Source: Stomorhina lunata
Taxonomy: Eukaryota; Arthropoda; Insecta; Diptera; Rhiniidae
Direction of reading: 5' to 3'
NCBI GenBank assembly: GCA_933228675.1
Contig: OW121743.1
Span: forward strand, 79,417,995 to 79,481,994
DNA: 64,000 bases
The number at the start of each line of letters is the position of its first letter. Position 1 is the first letter of the stretch. Below, piece after piece: positions 11,597-23,360 of the stretch. Made by a program: the position numbers and the translations under genes. A model generated the notes under the pieces. It made no database searches, was not told the origin of the DNA, and worked only from the letters and a program-made list of their open reading frames with translations.

Positions 11597-14500
11597 TCTA
11601 TATATATAAAACTCTAACGTGACTGACTGACTGACTGACTGACTGACTGACTCATCATCGCACAGCCCAAACGGCTAAAGCTAGAGAGCTGAAATTTTGA
11701 CAGCTGGTACCTTTTTCAAAGTATAGATCCACTAAGACGGGATTTTTGGAAATTCGGCCTCTAAGGGGGTAAAAAGGGGTAAAAAAGGGAAAAATTAGTA
11801 ATGCTGTATCTCCGGAAGTAAACGTCATAGGCCCAAAATTGAAATTGCGTTGGGATCAGCTGCAAAAATAAGTAGACACGTGTTTGGTACTTTTTAGCAG
11901 ATGGGACAAATAGGGGGTAAAAAGGGTAAAAATGAAATGTTGGTACTTTTTTAAACCCATGTGTATCTTTTAAACCAATCAACAGAGTAACAAAATTCAA
12001 AACGGAGCCGGTAAACAAGAAAAAAATATTAGACACGTGTTTGGTACTATTTTGATTCAGGGTTCAAAAAGGGGGAAAAGCGGGGAAAAAAATTTAGGGT
12101 AGGTCCATTTTTCTTTTTCTTTGTATTTGACTTGAACCAATAAAGCTACCAATAAAATTTATAGGGAGGTCGATTGCCCAGTACAAAATATTAAATATGT
12201 GTTTGGTACTTTTTTCAATTAAAAGGGTAAAAAAGGGAAAAATCGGTAACATTATATCTCCTTAACCAACAGCGATAGAAGCGAAAATTAAATTGGCTTG
12301 AGATTAGCACTAAAAATTAAGGGACACGTGTTCGGTACTTTTTTGAAAATCGGCCGCCTAGCGGGCAAAACAGGGTAGAAAAGGGAGAAATTAGTAACAT
12401 CATATCTCCGAAACCAACATAGACAGAAACAAAGTTGAAATTGGATTTGAATCGCCTACAAAAATAAGGGGACACGTGTTTGGTACTTTTTTGAAAATGG
12501 CACTAATAAGGATAAAAAAGGGTAAAAACTATATTTTAGTACTTTTTTTAACCCATATGTATCTTTTGAACTAATAAACATAGAAACATATTTTATATCG
12601 CAACCGACAGATATTAAAAAAGAACTAAATACGTATTTGGTACTTTTGCGATTAATGGGGTACAAAAGGGTAAAAAAAGGGAATATATTCAAGGATAGGT
12701 TTTTTGCTTTTTAGCCATGGATATCTTTTAGGCTAATGAAGTTAGAAGTATAATTTATTGACTGGTAGATTTACATTGAAAAGAAATAAGCTACGTGTTT
12801 GGTACTTTTTTTTAATTTTGGGGGTAAAAATCGGTAAAGTATATCTTCTAAACCCAAAGTGATAGAAACAAAAACTAAATTGGTCTGAGATTGGCACTTA
12901 AAATTAAGGAACACATGTTCGGTACTGTTTTGAAGTTCAACCTCTTAGAAGGTAAAACAGGGTAGAAAAGGGAGAAATTAGTAACATCATATCTCCGAAA
13001 CCAACATCGATGCAAACAAAGTTGAAATTGGATTTGAATCGGCTAGGAAAATAAGGAGGCACGTGCTTGGTACTTTTTTGGAAATGGCATTAATAAGGAT
13101 AAAAAAGGGTAAAAACTATATTTTGGTACTTTTTTCAACTAATATGTATCTTTTGAACTAATAAATACAGAAACATAATTTATATCGCAACAGATAGATA
13201 TTAAAAAACAATTAAATACGTATTTGGTACTTTTGCAATTAATGGGATACAAAAGGGTAAAAAAGGGAAAATATTTAAGGGTAGGTTTTTTGTTTTTAGC
13301 TATGAATATCTTTTAGGCTAATGAAGCCAGAAGTATAATTTATTGACTGGTCGATTGACAAAGAAAAAATAAAATACATTTTTGGTACTTTTTTTAATTT
13401 TGGGGGTAAAAATATATCTTCTAAATCAAAAGTGATAGAAACCAAAACTAAATTAGTCTGAGATCAGCACTAAAAATTAAGGGACAAGTATTCGGTACTT
13501 TTTTGAAATTCGGCCTTTTAAAGGGTAAAACAGGGTAGAAAAGGGAGAAATTAGTAACATCATATCTCCGAAACTAACACCGATGCAAAAGAAGTTTAAA
13601 TTGGATTTGAATCGGATAAAAAAATAAATGGCCACGTATTTGGTACTATTTCAAAAATGGTACTAATAAGAATAAAAAAGGGTAAAAACTATATTTTGGT
13701 ACTTTTTTAACACATATATATTTTTTGAACTAATAAACATAGAAACATAATTTATATCGCAACTGATAGGCATTAAAAAACTATTAAACACGTATTTGGT
13801 ACTTTTGCGATTAATGTGGGACGAAAGGGTAAAAAAAAGGGAAAATATTCAAGAGTAGGTTTTTTGCTTTTTAGCTAAGAATATCTTTTCGGCTAATGAA
13901 GCCAGAAGCATAATTTATTGGCTGGTAAATTGACACTGAAAAAAGTAAAATAAGTGTCTGGTACTTTTTTTAATTTTGGGGGTAAAAATCGGTAAAAATA
14001 TATCTTCTTAGCCAAAAGTGATAGAAACAACAACTAAATCGGTCTAAAATCGGCACTTTAAATTAAGGGACATGTATTCGGTACTTTTTTCTTTAATTCG
14101 GCCGTTTTGGGGTTAAAACAGGGAAAAAATGGGAAATATTAGTAACGTCATATCTCCGAAATTCAAAACGATAGGAATAGAGTTGAAATTTGCTTCGGAT
14201 GGGCTGAAAAAAAACGAGAAACGTATTTGGTACTTTTTTGAATATGGTACTAATAAGGGTAAAAAAGGGCAAAAACTATATTTTGGTACTTTTTTGAACC
14301 CATACGTATCTTTTGAAATAACAAACATAGAGAAACAGTAAACGTCACAATTGATAAGTAACAAAGAATTATTAGACACGTATTTGGTACTTTTACGATA
14401 ATTGAGGTAAAAAAGATAAAAACTGGGAAATATTCAAGGGTAGGTTTTTAACTAATGAAGCCAGAACTATAATTTACAGACGGGTGGATTCATATTGAAA

Positions 14501-16318
14501 AAGTAAATTGAAAAAAATTGAAAAAGAAAATGGATAAATTAGTAACATCATATCTCCGAAATTTACATCGTTAGAAACAAAGTTGAAATTGGATTTGGAT
14601 CATCTTGCAAAAAAAGGAGACACGAGTTTGGTACTTTTTTGGAAATGGAACTAATAAGGGAGAAAAAGGGAAAAAACTATATTTTGGTACTTTATTAACC
14701 CTATAAGTATCTCTTGAACTAATAAACATAAATACTCTATTTACATCACAATTGATAAGGACTAACAAAAATTAAGAAGGTGCTTGGCGCTTTTACGATA
14801 AATGAGGCACAAAAGAGTAAAAACTATGAATATCATTTAAACAAATAAAGCCAGAAGTATAATTTACAGACAGGTCTATTCACATTGCAGAAGTATAAGA
14901 CACGCGATTGATTCCTTTTTTTAATGTTTGGAGTAAAAAGGGGGAAAATAGGTAACGTAATATCTCATAAATCAAAAGTGATAGAAACAAAGATTAAATT
15001 GGTCTATGATCAGCATTAAAAATTAAAGGACACGGGTTCGGTATTTTTTTTAATTTGGCCGCTTATGGTTAAAACAGGCTAGAAAATGAATAAATCATAT
15101 AATCGGCTAGAAAATGAAAGGGACATGTGTTCTGTACTTTTTTTGGAAATGGCACTAATAAGGGCAAAAAGGGTAAAAACTATATTTTTGTACTTGCGTA
15201 TCCATGCGTATCTTTTGAACTTATAAACATAAAGACTCACTTTATGCCACAATCAATAAGTATTAACAAAATATTAAACATGTGCTTGGTACTTTTACGA
15301 TAAATGGGGTTCCAAAAGGTGAAAACGGGAAAATATTCATTTAAGCTAATGAAGTCAAAAGTATAAATTAGAGATGTGTCAATCAAAGGGGTAAAAAAGG
15401 GAAAAATCGATGACATTATATCTTCTAAACCTAATGGATGGAAACAAACACTAAAATGGTCTAAGATCAGCCCTAAAAATTAAGGGACTTTTCAGTACTT
15501 TTTGCAAATTAAACAGTTTTGGGGTTAAAATAGGGTAGAAAATAAAAACATTAGTAAAGTTATATCTCTGATACTAATATCGACAGAAAAAAAATTTAAA
15601 TTGGATTTAGATCGAATAGAAAAATAAAAAGTCATGTTTTTAGTAGGTACTTTTCGTAAATGAGCTAAAAATAGGGAATAAAAAGGATAAAAACTAAATT
15701 TTGGTACTTTTTTGACCCATATATAATTTTTGAATCAATTATTATAGAAACAAAATTTATACCGCAATCGAAAATAACAAAAACGGGTCAAAAATTTAAA
15801 GATAGGTTTTTTCCTTTTAAACTGTGTATGTTGTTTAAATCAATAAAATAATAAATAAATCAATGATTTATGGACTGTTCTATTGACATTGAAGAAATAT
15901 GTGACAGGTGTTTGGTATTTTTTTCAATTAACAAAAATGGAGTTAAGATCAGCAATAAAAATATTAGGACATGTATCCGGATTTTTTTTTTTTAATTTGG
16001 CTGATCAGGGGTAACCAACGGGTAAAAAAAGGAAACTTTTGTAAAATATTCAAAATCAAAAGCGACAAGAACAAGATTTAAATTGGGTTAGCAATCAAAA
16101 TTGGGTCAGCTACAAAAATAAGGGAGGCGTGTGTAGTACTTTTTTGAAAATGTAGAGGGTAGGTACTTATTTTGTCCTATATGTATCTTAAGAACCAATA
16201 AGTATTTAATTTAATTTATATCGGAATTGATAAATAAGTGAAAAAGTTATTTTGGTAAATTTTGTAACTTTGTCAATTCAAATGGTGCCGCTAACGAAGT
16301 AGCGGGTTATAAAGCTAG
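11597..16318 (+). mobile_element. Non-autonomous Helitron, copy 1 of a head-to-tail dimer
   Basis: The 5' end is TCTATATATATAAAACTC, preceded by host A. Eight GACT repeats follow, then a conserved block (CATCATCGCACAGCCC and AAACGGCTAAAGCTAGAG). The 3' end has the hairpin CCGCTA-ACGAAG-TAGCGG, a 9-nt spacer and the terminal CTAG. These are canonical Helitron ends (5' TC, subterminal hairpin, 3' CTRR, insertion between A and T, no target duplication). The interior has no Rep/helicase frame. It is a run of diverged modules, each opening with an ACGTGTTYGGTACTTTTT-type motif. Anchor TTCGGTACT (or variants) occurs at 12331, 12918, 13491, 14077, 15037 and 15491. The next base after CTAG is the first base of copy 2. 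Small frames on both strands are not genes. Confidence 0.9.
16288..16305 (+). other. Helitron 3' terminal hairpin, copy 1
   Basis: A perfect 6-bp stem CCGCTA/TAGCGG with loop ACGAAG lies 9 nt before the terminal CTAG (16315-16318). In Helitrons this position is taken by the replication-termination hairpin. It is one of few GC-rich spots in the region. Confidence 0.88.
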
Positions 16319-19300
16319 TCTATATATATAAAACTCTAACGTGACTGACTGACTGACTGACTGACTGACTGACTCATCATCGCACAGCCCAAACGGCTAA
16401 AGCTAGAGAGCTGAAATTTTGACAGCGGGTACTTTTTTCAAAGTATAGGTCCACTAAGACGGGATTTTTGGAAATTCGGCCTCTAAGGGGGTAAAAAGGG
16501 GTAAAAAAGGGAAAAATTAGTAATGCTGTATCTCCGGAAGTAAACGTCATAGGCCCAAAATTGAAATTGCTTTGGGATCAGCTGCAAAAATAAGTAGACA
16601 CGTGTTTGGTACTTTTTAGCAGATGGGACAAATAGGGGGTAAAAAGGGTAAAAATGAAATGTTGGTACTTTTTTAAACCCATGTGTATCTTTTGAACCAA
16701 TCAACAGAGTAACAAAATTCAAAACGGAGCCGGTAAACAAGAAAAAATATTAGACACGTGTTTGGTACTTTTTTAATTCAGGGTTCAAAAAGGGGGAAAA
16801 GCGGGGAAAAAAATTTAGGGTAGGTCCATTTTTCTTTTTTATTGTATTTGACTTGAACCAATAAAGCTACCAATAAAATTTATAGGGAGGTCGATTGCCC
16901 AGTACAAAATATTAAATACGTGTTTGGTACTTTTTTCAATTAAAAGGGTAAAAAAGGGAAAAATCGGTAACATTATATCTCCTTAACCAACAGCAATAGA
17001 AGCGAAAATTAAATTGGCTTGAGATTAGTACTAAAAATTAAGGGACACGTGTTCGGTACTTTTTTGAAAATCGGCCGCCTAGCGGGCAAAACAGGGTAGA
17101 AAAGGGAGAAATTAGTAACATCATATCTCCGAAACCAATATAGACAGAAACAAAGTTGAAATTGGATTTGAATCGCCTACAAAAATAAGGGGACACGTGT
17201 TTGGTACTTTTTTGAAAATGGCACTAATAAGGATAAAAAAGGGTAAAAACTATATTTTGGTACTTTTTTAACCCATATGTATCTTTTGAACTAATAAACA
17301 TAGAAACACATTTTATAAAAAAAACTAAATACGTATTTGGTACTTTTGCGATTAATGGGGTACAAAAGGGTAAAAAAGGGAAAATATTCAAGGATAGGTT
17401 TTTTGGTTTTTAGCCATGGATATCTTTGAGGCTAATGAAGCCAGAAGTATAATTTATTGACTGGTCGATGGACATTGAAAAAAATAAACTACGAGTTTGG
17501 TACTTTTTTTTAATTTTGGGGGTAAAAATCTGTAAAGTGTATCTTCTAAACCAAAAGTGATAGAAACAAAAACTAAATTGGTCTGAGATCGGCACTTAAA
17601 ACCAAGGGACACGTGTTCGGTACTTTTATGAAATTCAACCTCCTAGAAGGTAAAACAGGGTAGAAAAGGGAGAAATCAGTAACATCATATCTCCGAAACC
17701 AATACAGATAGAAACAAAGTTGAAATTGGATTTAAATTGGCTAGAAAAATAAGGGGACACGTGTTTAGTACTTTTTTGAAAATGGCAACAATAAGGATAA
17801 AAAAGGGTAAAAACTATATTTTGGTACTATTTTTAACCCATATGTATCTTTTGAACTAATAAACATAGAAACATATTTTATATCGCAACCGACAGATATT
17901 AAAAAAGAACTAAATACGTATTTGGTACTTTTGCGATTAATGGGGTACAAAAGGTTTAAAAAAGGGAATATATTCAAGGATAGGTTTTTTGCTTTTTAGC
18001 CATGGATATCTTTTAGGCTAATGAAGTTAGAAGTATAATTTATTGACTGGTATATTTACATTGAAAAGAAATAAGCTACGTGTTTGGTACTTTTTTTTAA
18101 TTTTGGGGGTAAAAATCGGTAAAGTATATCTTCTAAACCAAAAGTGATAGAAACAAAAACTAAATTGGTCTGAGATTGGCACTTAAAATTAAGGAACACA
18201 TGTTCGGTACTTTTTTGAAGTTCAACCTCTTAGAAGGTAAAACAGGGTAGAAAAGGGAGAAATTAGTAACATCATATCTCCGAAACCAACATCGATGCAA
18301 ACAAAGTTGAAATTGGATTTGAATCGGCTAGGAAAATAAGGAGACACGTGCTTGGTACTTTTTTGGAAATGGCATTAATAAGGATAAAAAAAGGGTAAAA
18401 ACTATATTTTGGTACTTTTTTCAACTAATATGTATCTTTTGAACTAATAAACATAGAAACATAATTTATATCGCAACAGATAGATATTAAAAAACAATTA
18501 AATACGTATTTGGTACTTTTGCGATTAATGGGGTACAAAAGGGTAAAAAAGGGAAAATATTTAAGGGTAGGTTTTTTGTTTTAAGCTATGGATATCTTTT
18601 AGGCTAATGAAGCCAGAAGTATAATTAATTGACTGGTAGATTGACAAAGAAAAAATAAAATACATTTTTGGTACTTTTTTTAATTTTGGGGGTAAAAAAA
18701 TATATCTTCTAAATCAAAAGTGATAGAAACAAAAACTAAATTAGTCTGAGATCAGCACTAAAAATTAAGGGACACGTATTCGGTACTTTTTTGAAATTCG
18801 ACCTTTTAAAGGGTAAAACAGGGTAGAAAAGGGAGAAATTAGTAACATCATATCTCCGAAACTAACACCGATGCAAACGAAGTTTAAATTGGATTTGAAT
18901 CGGATAAAAAAATAAATGGCCACGCATTTGGTACTATTTCAAAAATGGTACTAATAAGAATAAAAAAGGGTAAAAACTATATTTTGGTACTTTTTTAACC
19001 CATATATATCTTTTAAACTAATAAACATAGAAACATAATTTATATCGCAACTGATAGGCATTAAAAAACTATTTAACACGTATTTGGTACTTTTGCGATT
19101 AATGTGGGACGAAAGGGTAAAAAAAGGGAAAATATTCAAAAGTAGGTGTTTTGCTTTTTAGCTAAGAATATCTTTTCGGCTAATGAAGCCAGAAGCATAA
19201 TTTATTGGCTGGTAAATTGACACTGAAAAAAGTAAAATAAGTGCCTGGTACTTTGGGGGTAAAAATCGCTAAAAATATATCTTCTTAGCCAAAAGTGATA

Positions 19301-21499
19301 GAAACAACAACTAAATCGGTCTAAAATCGGCACTTTAAATTAAGAGACATGTATTCGGTACTTTTTTCTTTAATTCGGCCGTTTTGGGGTTAAAACAGGG
19401 AAAAATGGGAAATATTAGTAACGTCATATCTCCGAAATTCAAAACGATAGGAATAGAGTTGAAATTTGCTTCGGATGGGCTGAAAAAAAAAACGAGAAAC
19501 GTATTCGGTACTTTTTTGAATATGGTACTAATAAGGGTAAAAAAGGGCAAAAACTATATTTTGGTACTTTTTTTGAACCCATACGTATCTTTTGAAATAA
19601 CAAACATAGAGAAACAGTAAACGTCACAATTGATAAGTAAGACACGTATTTGGTACTTTTACGATAATTGAGGTAAAAAAGATAAAAACTGGGAAATATT
19701 CAAATATATTCAAATATTCAAATATTTTTAATTAATAAAGCCAGAACTGTAATTTACAGACGGGTGGATTCATATTGAAAAAGAAAATGGATAAATTAGT
19801 AACATCATATCTCCGAAATTTACATCGTTAGAAACAAAGTTGAAATTGGATTTGGATCATCTTGCAAAAAAAGGGGACACGAGTTTGGTACTTTTTTGGA
19901 AATGGAACTAATAAGGGAGAAAAAGGGAAAAAAACTATATTTTGGTACTTTATTAACCCTATAAGTATCTCTTGAACTAATAAACATAAATACTCTATTT
20001 ACATCACAATTGATAAGGACTAACAAAAATTAAGAAGGTGCTTCCCGCTTTTACGATAAATGAGGCACAAAAGAGTGTAAACTATGAATATAATTTAAAC
20101 AAATAAAGCCAGAAGTATAATTTACAGACAGGTCTATTCACATTGCAGAAGTATAAGACACGCGATTGATTCCTTTTTTTAATTTTTGGAGTAAAAAGGG
20201 GGAAAATCGGTAATCGGTAATATCTCATAAATCAAAAGTGATAGAAACAAAGATTAAATTGGTCTATGATCAGCATTAAAAATTAAAGGACACGGGTTCG
20301 GTACTTTTTTTTTTTTAATTTGGCCGCTTATGGTTAAAACAGGCTAGAAAATGAATAAATCATATAATCGGCTAGAAAATGAAAGGGACATGTGTTCTGT
20401 ACTTTTTTTGGAAATGGCACTAATAAGGGAAAAAAGGGTGAAAACTATATTTTTGTACTTTTTTTTAACACATACGTATCTTTTGAACTTATAAACATAA
20501 AGACTCACTTTATGCCACAATCAATAAGTATTAACAAAATATTAAACATGTGGTTGGTACTTTAACGATAAATGGGGTTCCAAAAGGTGAAAACGGGAAA
20601 ATATTCATTTAAGCTAATGAAGTCAGAAGTATAAATTAGAGATGTGTCAATCAAAGGGGTAAAAAAGGGAAAAATCGATGACATTATATCTTCTTTTTCT
20701 TTTTTGGGGTTAAAATAGGGTAGAAAATAAAAACATTAGTAAAGTTATATCTCTGATACTAATATCGACAGAAAAAAAATTATATTGGATTTAGATCGAA
20801 TAGAAAAATAAAAAGTCATGTTTTTAGTAGGTACTTTTCGTAAATGAGCTAAAAATAGGGAATAAAAAGGATAAAAACTAAATTTTGGTACTTTTTTGAC
20901 CCATATATAATTTTTGAATCAATTATTATAGAAACAAAATTTATACCGCAATCAAAAATAATAAAAACGGGTCAAAAATTTAAAGATAGGTTTTTTCCTT
21001 TTAAACTGTACATGTTGTTTAAGTCAATAAAATAATAAATAAATCAATGATTTATGAACTGTTCTATTGACATTGAAGAAATATGTGACAGTTGTTTGGT
21101 ATTTTTTTCAATTAACAAAAATTGAGTTAAGATCAGCAATAAAAATATTAGGACATGTATCCGGATTTTTTTTTTAATTTGGCTGATCAGGGGTAAACAA
21201 CGGGTAAAAAAGGAAACTTTTGTAAAATATTCAAAATCAAAAGCGACAAGAACAAGATTTAAATTGGGTTAGCAATCAAAATTGGGTCAGCTACAATAAT
21301 AAGGGAGGCGTGTGTAGTACTTTTTTGAAAATGTAGAGGGTAGGTACTTATTTTGTCCTATATGTATCTTAAGAACCAATAAGTATTTAATTTAACTTAT
21401 ATCGGAATTGATAAATAAGTGAAAAAGTTATTTTGGTAAATTTTGTAACTTTGTCAATTCAAATGGTGCCGCTAACGAAGTAGCGGGTTATAAAGCTAG
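16319..21499 (+). mobile_element. Non-autonomous Helitron, copy 2 of a head-to-tail dimer
   Basis: It begins TCTATATATATAAAACTC immediately after the CTAG of copy 1, with no intervening base. It ends with the same hairpin (21469-21486) and CTAG, followed by host T. The first 500 bp differ from copy 1 by only a handful of substitutions and both carry exactly eight GACT repeats, so the duplication is recent. Module anchors lie at 17052, 17616, 18203, 18779, 19354 and 20297. The 564-bp module 17052-17616 has no counterpart in copy 1, while the 587-bp spacing 17616-18203 equals the first spacing in copy 1. Smaller deletions occur near 19255, 19645, 19700 and 20690. No transposition protein is encoded. 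Confidence 0.9.
21469..21486 (+). other. Helitron 3' terminal hairpin, copy 2
   Basis: CCGCTA-ACGAAG-TAGCGG is identical to the copy 1 hairpin. The spacer GTTATAAAG and CTAG (21496-21499) follow, then host T at 21500. Confidence 0.88.
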
Positions 21500-21599
21500 T
21501 TATATACTAAAAACTTAATTAAAAAAACAATTCGGTTCTATTCATTTTATAATATTCATTTCTATAACAAATATATACTTATGTATATAAAATTTTAAA

Positions 21600-21793
21600 A
21601 TGGGTCGCAAACGAAATTTTTTTTTACGCGAGTTTTATGTTGAAAGTTATGGCGAAGCGGTTTGCAAATCGTAATTTTTCCACAAATTTAAAACGCCATT
21701 TAGAACAAACACATAGTGAAGTTTTTCAAGATTTGGCGATTTTTTTCTTCAAGGATATTTTGCAGAAACCAATACAAATGATAAACTTACGAT
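21600..21793 (+). pseudogene. Broken BED-type zinc finger of a hAT transposase (N-terminal fragment)
   Basis: An ATG at 21600 opens MGRKRNFFLREF and runs to VCKS at a TAA stop (21672). The reading then continues in another frame as NFSTNLKRHLEQTHSEVF (21673-21729) to a stop near 21793. Together they give the order of a BED finger: a basic start, an aromatic-rich segment, C-x2-(C), then NLKRHL with H-x4-H. The second zinc-ligand cysteine is lost at the frameshift, consistent with a loss of about two bases. BED fingers sit at the N terminus of many hAT transposases. No catalytic RNase H-like core is seen downstream. The fragment reads toward the right end of the hAT-type element, consistent with an internally deleted relic. 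Confidence 0.68.
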
Positions 21794-22077
21794 GATATGC
21801 TAGTGCAAATAAAAGCATCTATTGGAAAAAATCGAAAGATACTTTTTAGATAAACCAATATTATAATATCCAAAAAATTACAAAAATTTGTAACTAAATA
21901 TCTAGCTTTAAATAACATTTTCATTAAAATACTTACATGTTACTAATTATAAATAAAATATTGAAATAAATAATGAATTCGCTTTATACTGCATACAAAC
22001 TTTAATATAGAGAAATAAATATATATGTAGCACTTACTAACATACCCAAACAGTTTATTTTATTAAGCATGTTAATT
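21794..22077. other. Right internal sequence of the hAT-type element
   Basis: AT-rich sequence with stops in all frames lies between the BED remnant and the right hairpin-repeat array. It may be eroded transposase or intron sequence, but no motif can be recognised. Confidence 0.4.
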
Positions 22078-22355
22078 TAAAAAAAATAACTTTTATTTTT
22101 GATTTTTAAAATATAAGTTAAAAAATAATTGTTATTTTTGATTTTTAAAATATAAGTTCAAAAATAACTTTTATTTTTGTTTTTTAAAATAAAAGTTAAA
22201 AAATAACTTTTATTTTTGATTTTTAGAATAAAAGTTAAGAAATAACTTTTACTTTTGATTTTTAAAATAAAAGTTAAAAAATAACTTTTATTTTCGATTT
22301 TTAAAATAAAAGTTAAAAAATAATTGTTATTTTTTGACTTTTTCGATAAAAGTCA
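22078..22355 (-). repeat. Right subterminal array of the 39-bp hairpin repeat
   Basis: AACTTTTATTTTTGATTTTT and AAAATAAAAGTTAAAAAATA alternate in tandem. This is the reverse complement of the array at 11022-11306. It ends close to the right terminus (CATAACTGTTACGGTCCCTG), so the element has long, internally repetitive inverted ends. Confidence 0.85.
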
Positions 22356-22373
22356 TAACTGTTACGGTCCCTG

Positions 22374-22381
22374 CTAGATAC
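22374..22381. repeat. Right 8-bp target-site duplication (CTAGATAC)
   Basis: This is an exact copy of 10884-10891, directly after CGGTCCCTG. The host sequence continues AAATTAAAAATAATATT. Confidence 0.88.
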
Positions 22382-22403
22382 AAATTAAAAATAATATTAG
22401 ACA

Positions 22404-23360
22404 TGAATACTGATACTAATACTGAAACAAATACTGACGCTAGTACTGATACTAATACTGGTACTAATATTGATACAAATATTGATACTAATACTGATAC
22501 AAATATTTGTGCTTATACTGATACTAATACCGATATTTATACTGGTACTAATACTGACACTAATACTAATACTTATACTAATACTGAGACTAATACTGAT
22601 ACTAATACTTATATTGATACTGACACCAATACTAATACTGATGCTAACACTGACACTAATACTGATACTAATACTGATACTTATACTGATACTAATACTG
22701 ATACTAATACTGATACTAATACTGATACTAATACTGATACTAATACTGATAATAATACTGATACTAATACTGATACTAATAATAATACTAATACTAATAC
22801 TGATACTTATACTGATACTAATACCGATACATATATTGATACTAATACTGACACTAATACTAATAGAGATACTAATACTGAAACTAACACTAATACTGAT
22901 ACTAATATCGGTACTAATACTGATACCAATACTGATACTAATACTGATAATAATACTAATACTTATACTGACACTAATACTGATACTTATATTGATACTG
23001 ATACTAATATTGATCATGATACTAATACTGACACTAATACTAATAGAGATACTAATACTGAAACTAACACTAATACTGATATTAATACCGGTACTAATAC
23101 TGATACCAATACTGATACTAATACTGATATTAATACTGATACTTATACTGATACTAATGCTGACACTAATACTGATACTTATATTGATACTGATACTGAC
23201 ACTTATACTGGTACTAATACTGATACTTATACTGATACTAATACTGATACTAATATTGAGGCTTATACTGATACTAATACTGATGCTTATACTGGTACTA
23301 ATACTGATACTAATACTTATATTGATATTGATACTGACACTAATACTAATACTGATACTA
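22404..23360 (+). repeat. 12-bp GATACT-AATACT satellite array 1
   Basis: About 80 copies of a 12-bp dimer of hexamers (GATACT, AATACT) with many CTTATA, CGGTAC and GACACT variants. A block containing TAATAGAGATACTAATACTG occurs twice (near 22860 and 23040), so there is a duplication of about 180 bp inside. Long frames of Asn-Thr-Asp-Thr, Ile-Leu and Ile-Ser are artefacts of the six-base period. The array starts about 20 bp outside the hAT-type element and passes seamlessly into the next satellite at ...GATACTAGTAAAAATTTTG. Confidence 0.95.

Larger units (their letters stand above)
10892..22373 (+). mobile_element. Composite hAT-type element, about 11.5 kb, hosting a Helitron dimer
   Basis: The left end is CAGGCACCG and the right end is CGGTCCCTG, a 9-bp inverted repeat with one mismatch. 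The exact 8-bp duplication CTAGATAC flanks it. Both ends continue with AT-rich subterminal sequence containing AACTGTTAT/ATAACTGTTA, then an array of hairpin-forming 39-bp repeats in opposite orientation (11022-11306 and 22078-22355). A frameshifted BED zinc finger typical of hAT transposases lies near the right end (21600-21793). Almost all the interior (11597-21499) is a tandem pair of Helitrons. Without them the element would be about 1.6 kb. The rest of the transposase is absent, so it is non-autonomous. Class is supported independently by target duplication, termini and the zinc finger. Confidence 0.85.

Noticed and set aside
11597..21499. Coding potential of the many 60-90-codon minus-strand frames (FxKVPKYSFxP-type peptides)
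   Set aside because: They recur because the Helitron modules recur. Frames break differently in the two copies, and no Rep or helicase motif is present.
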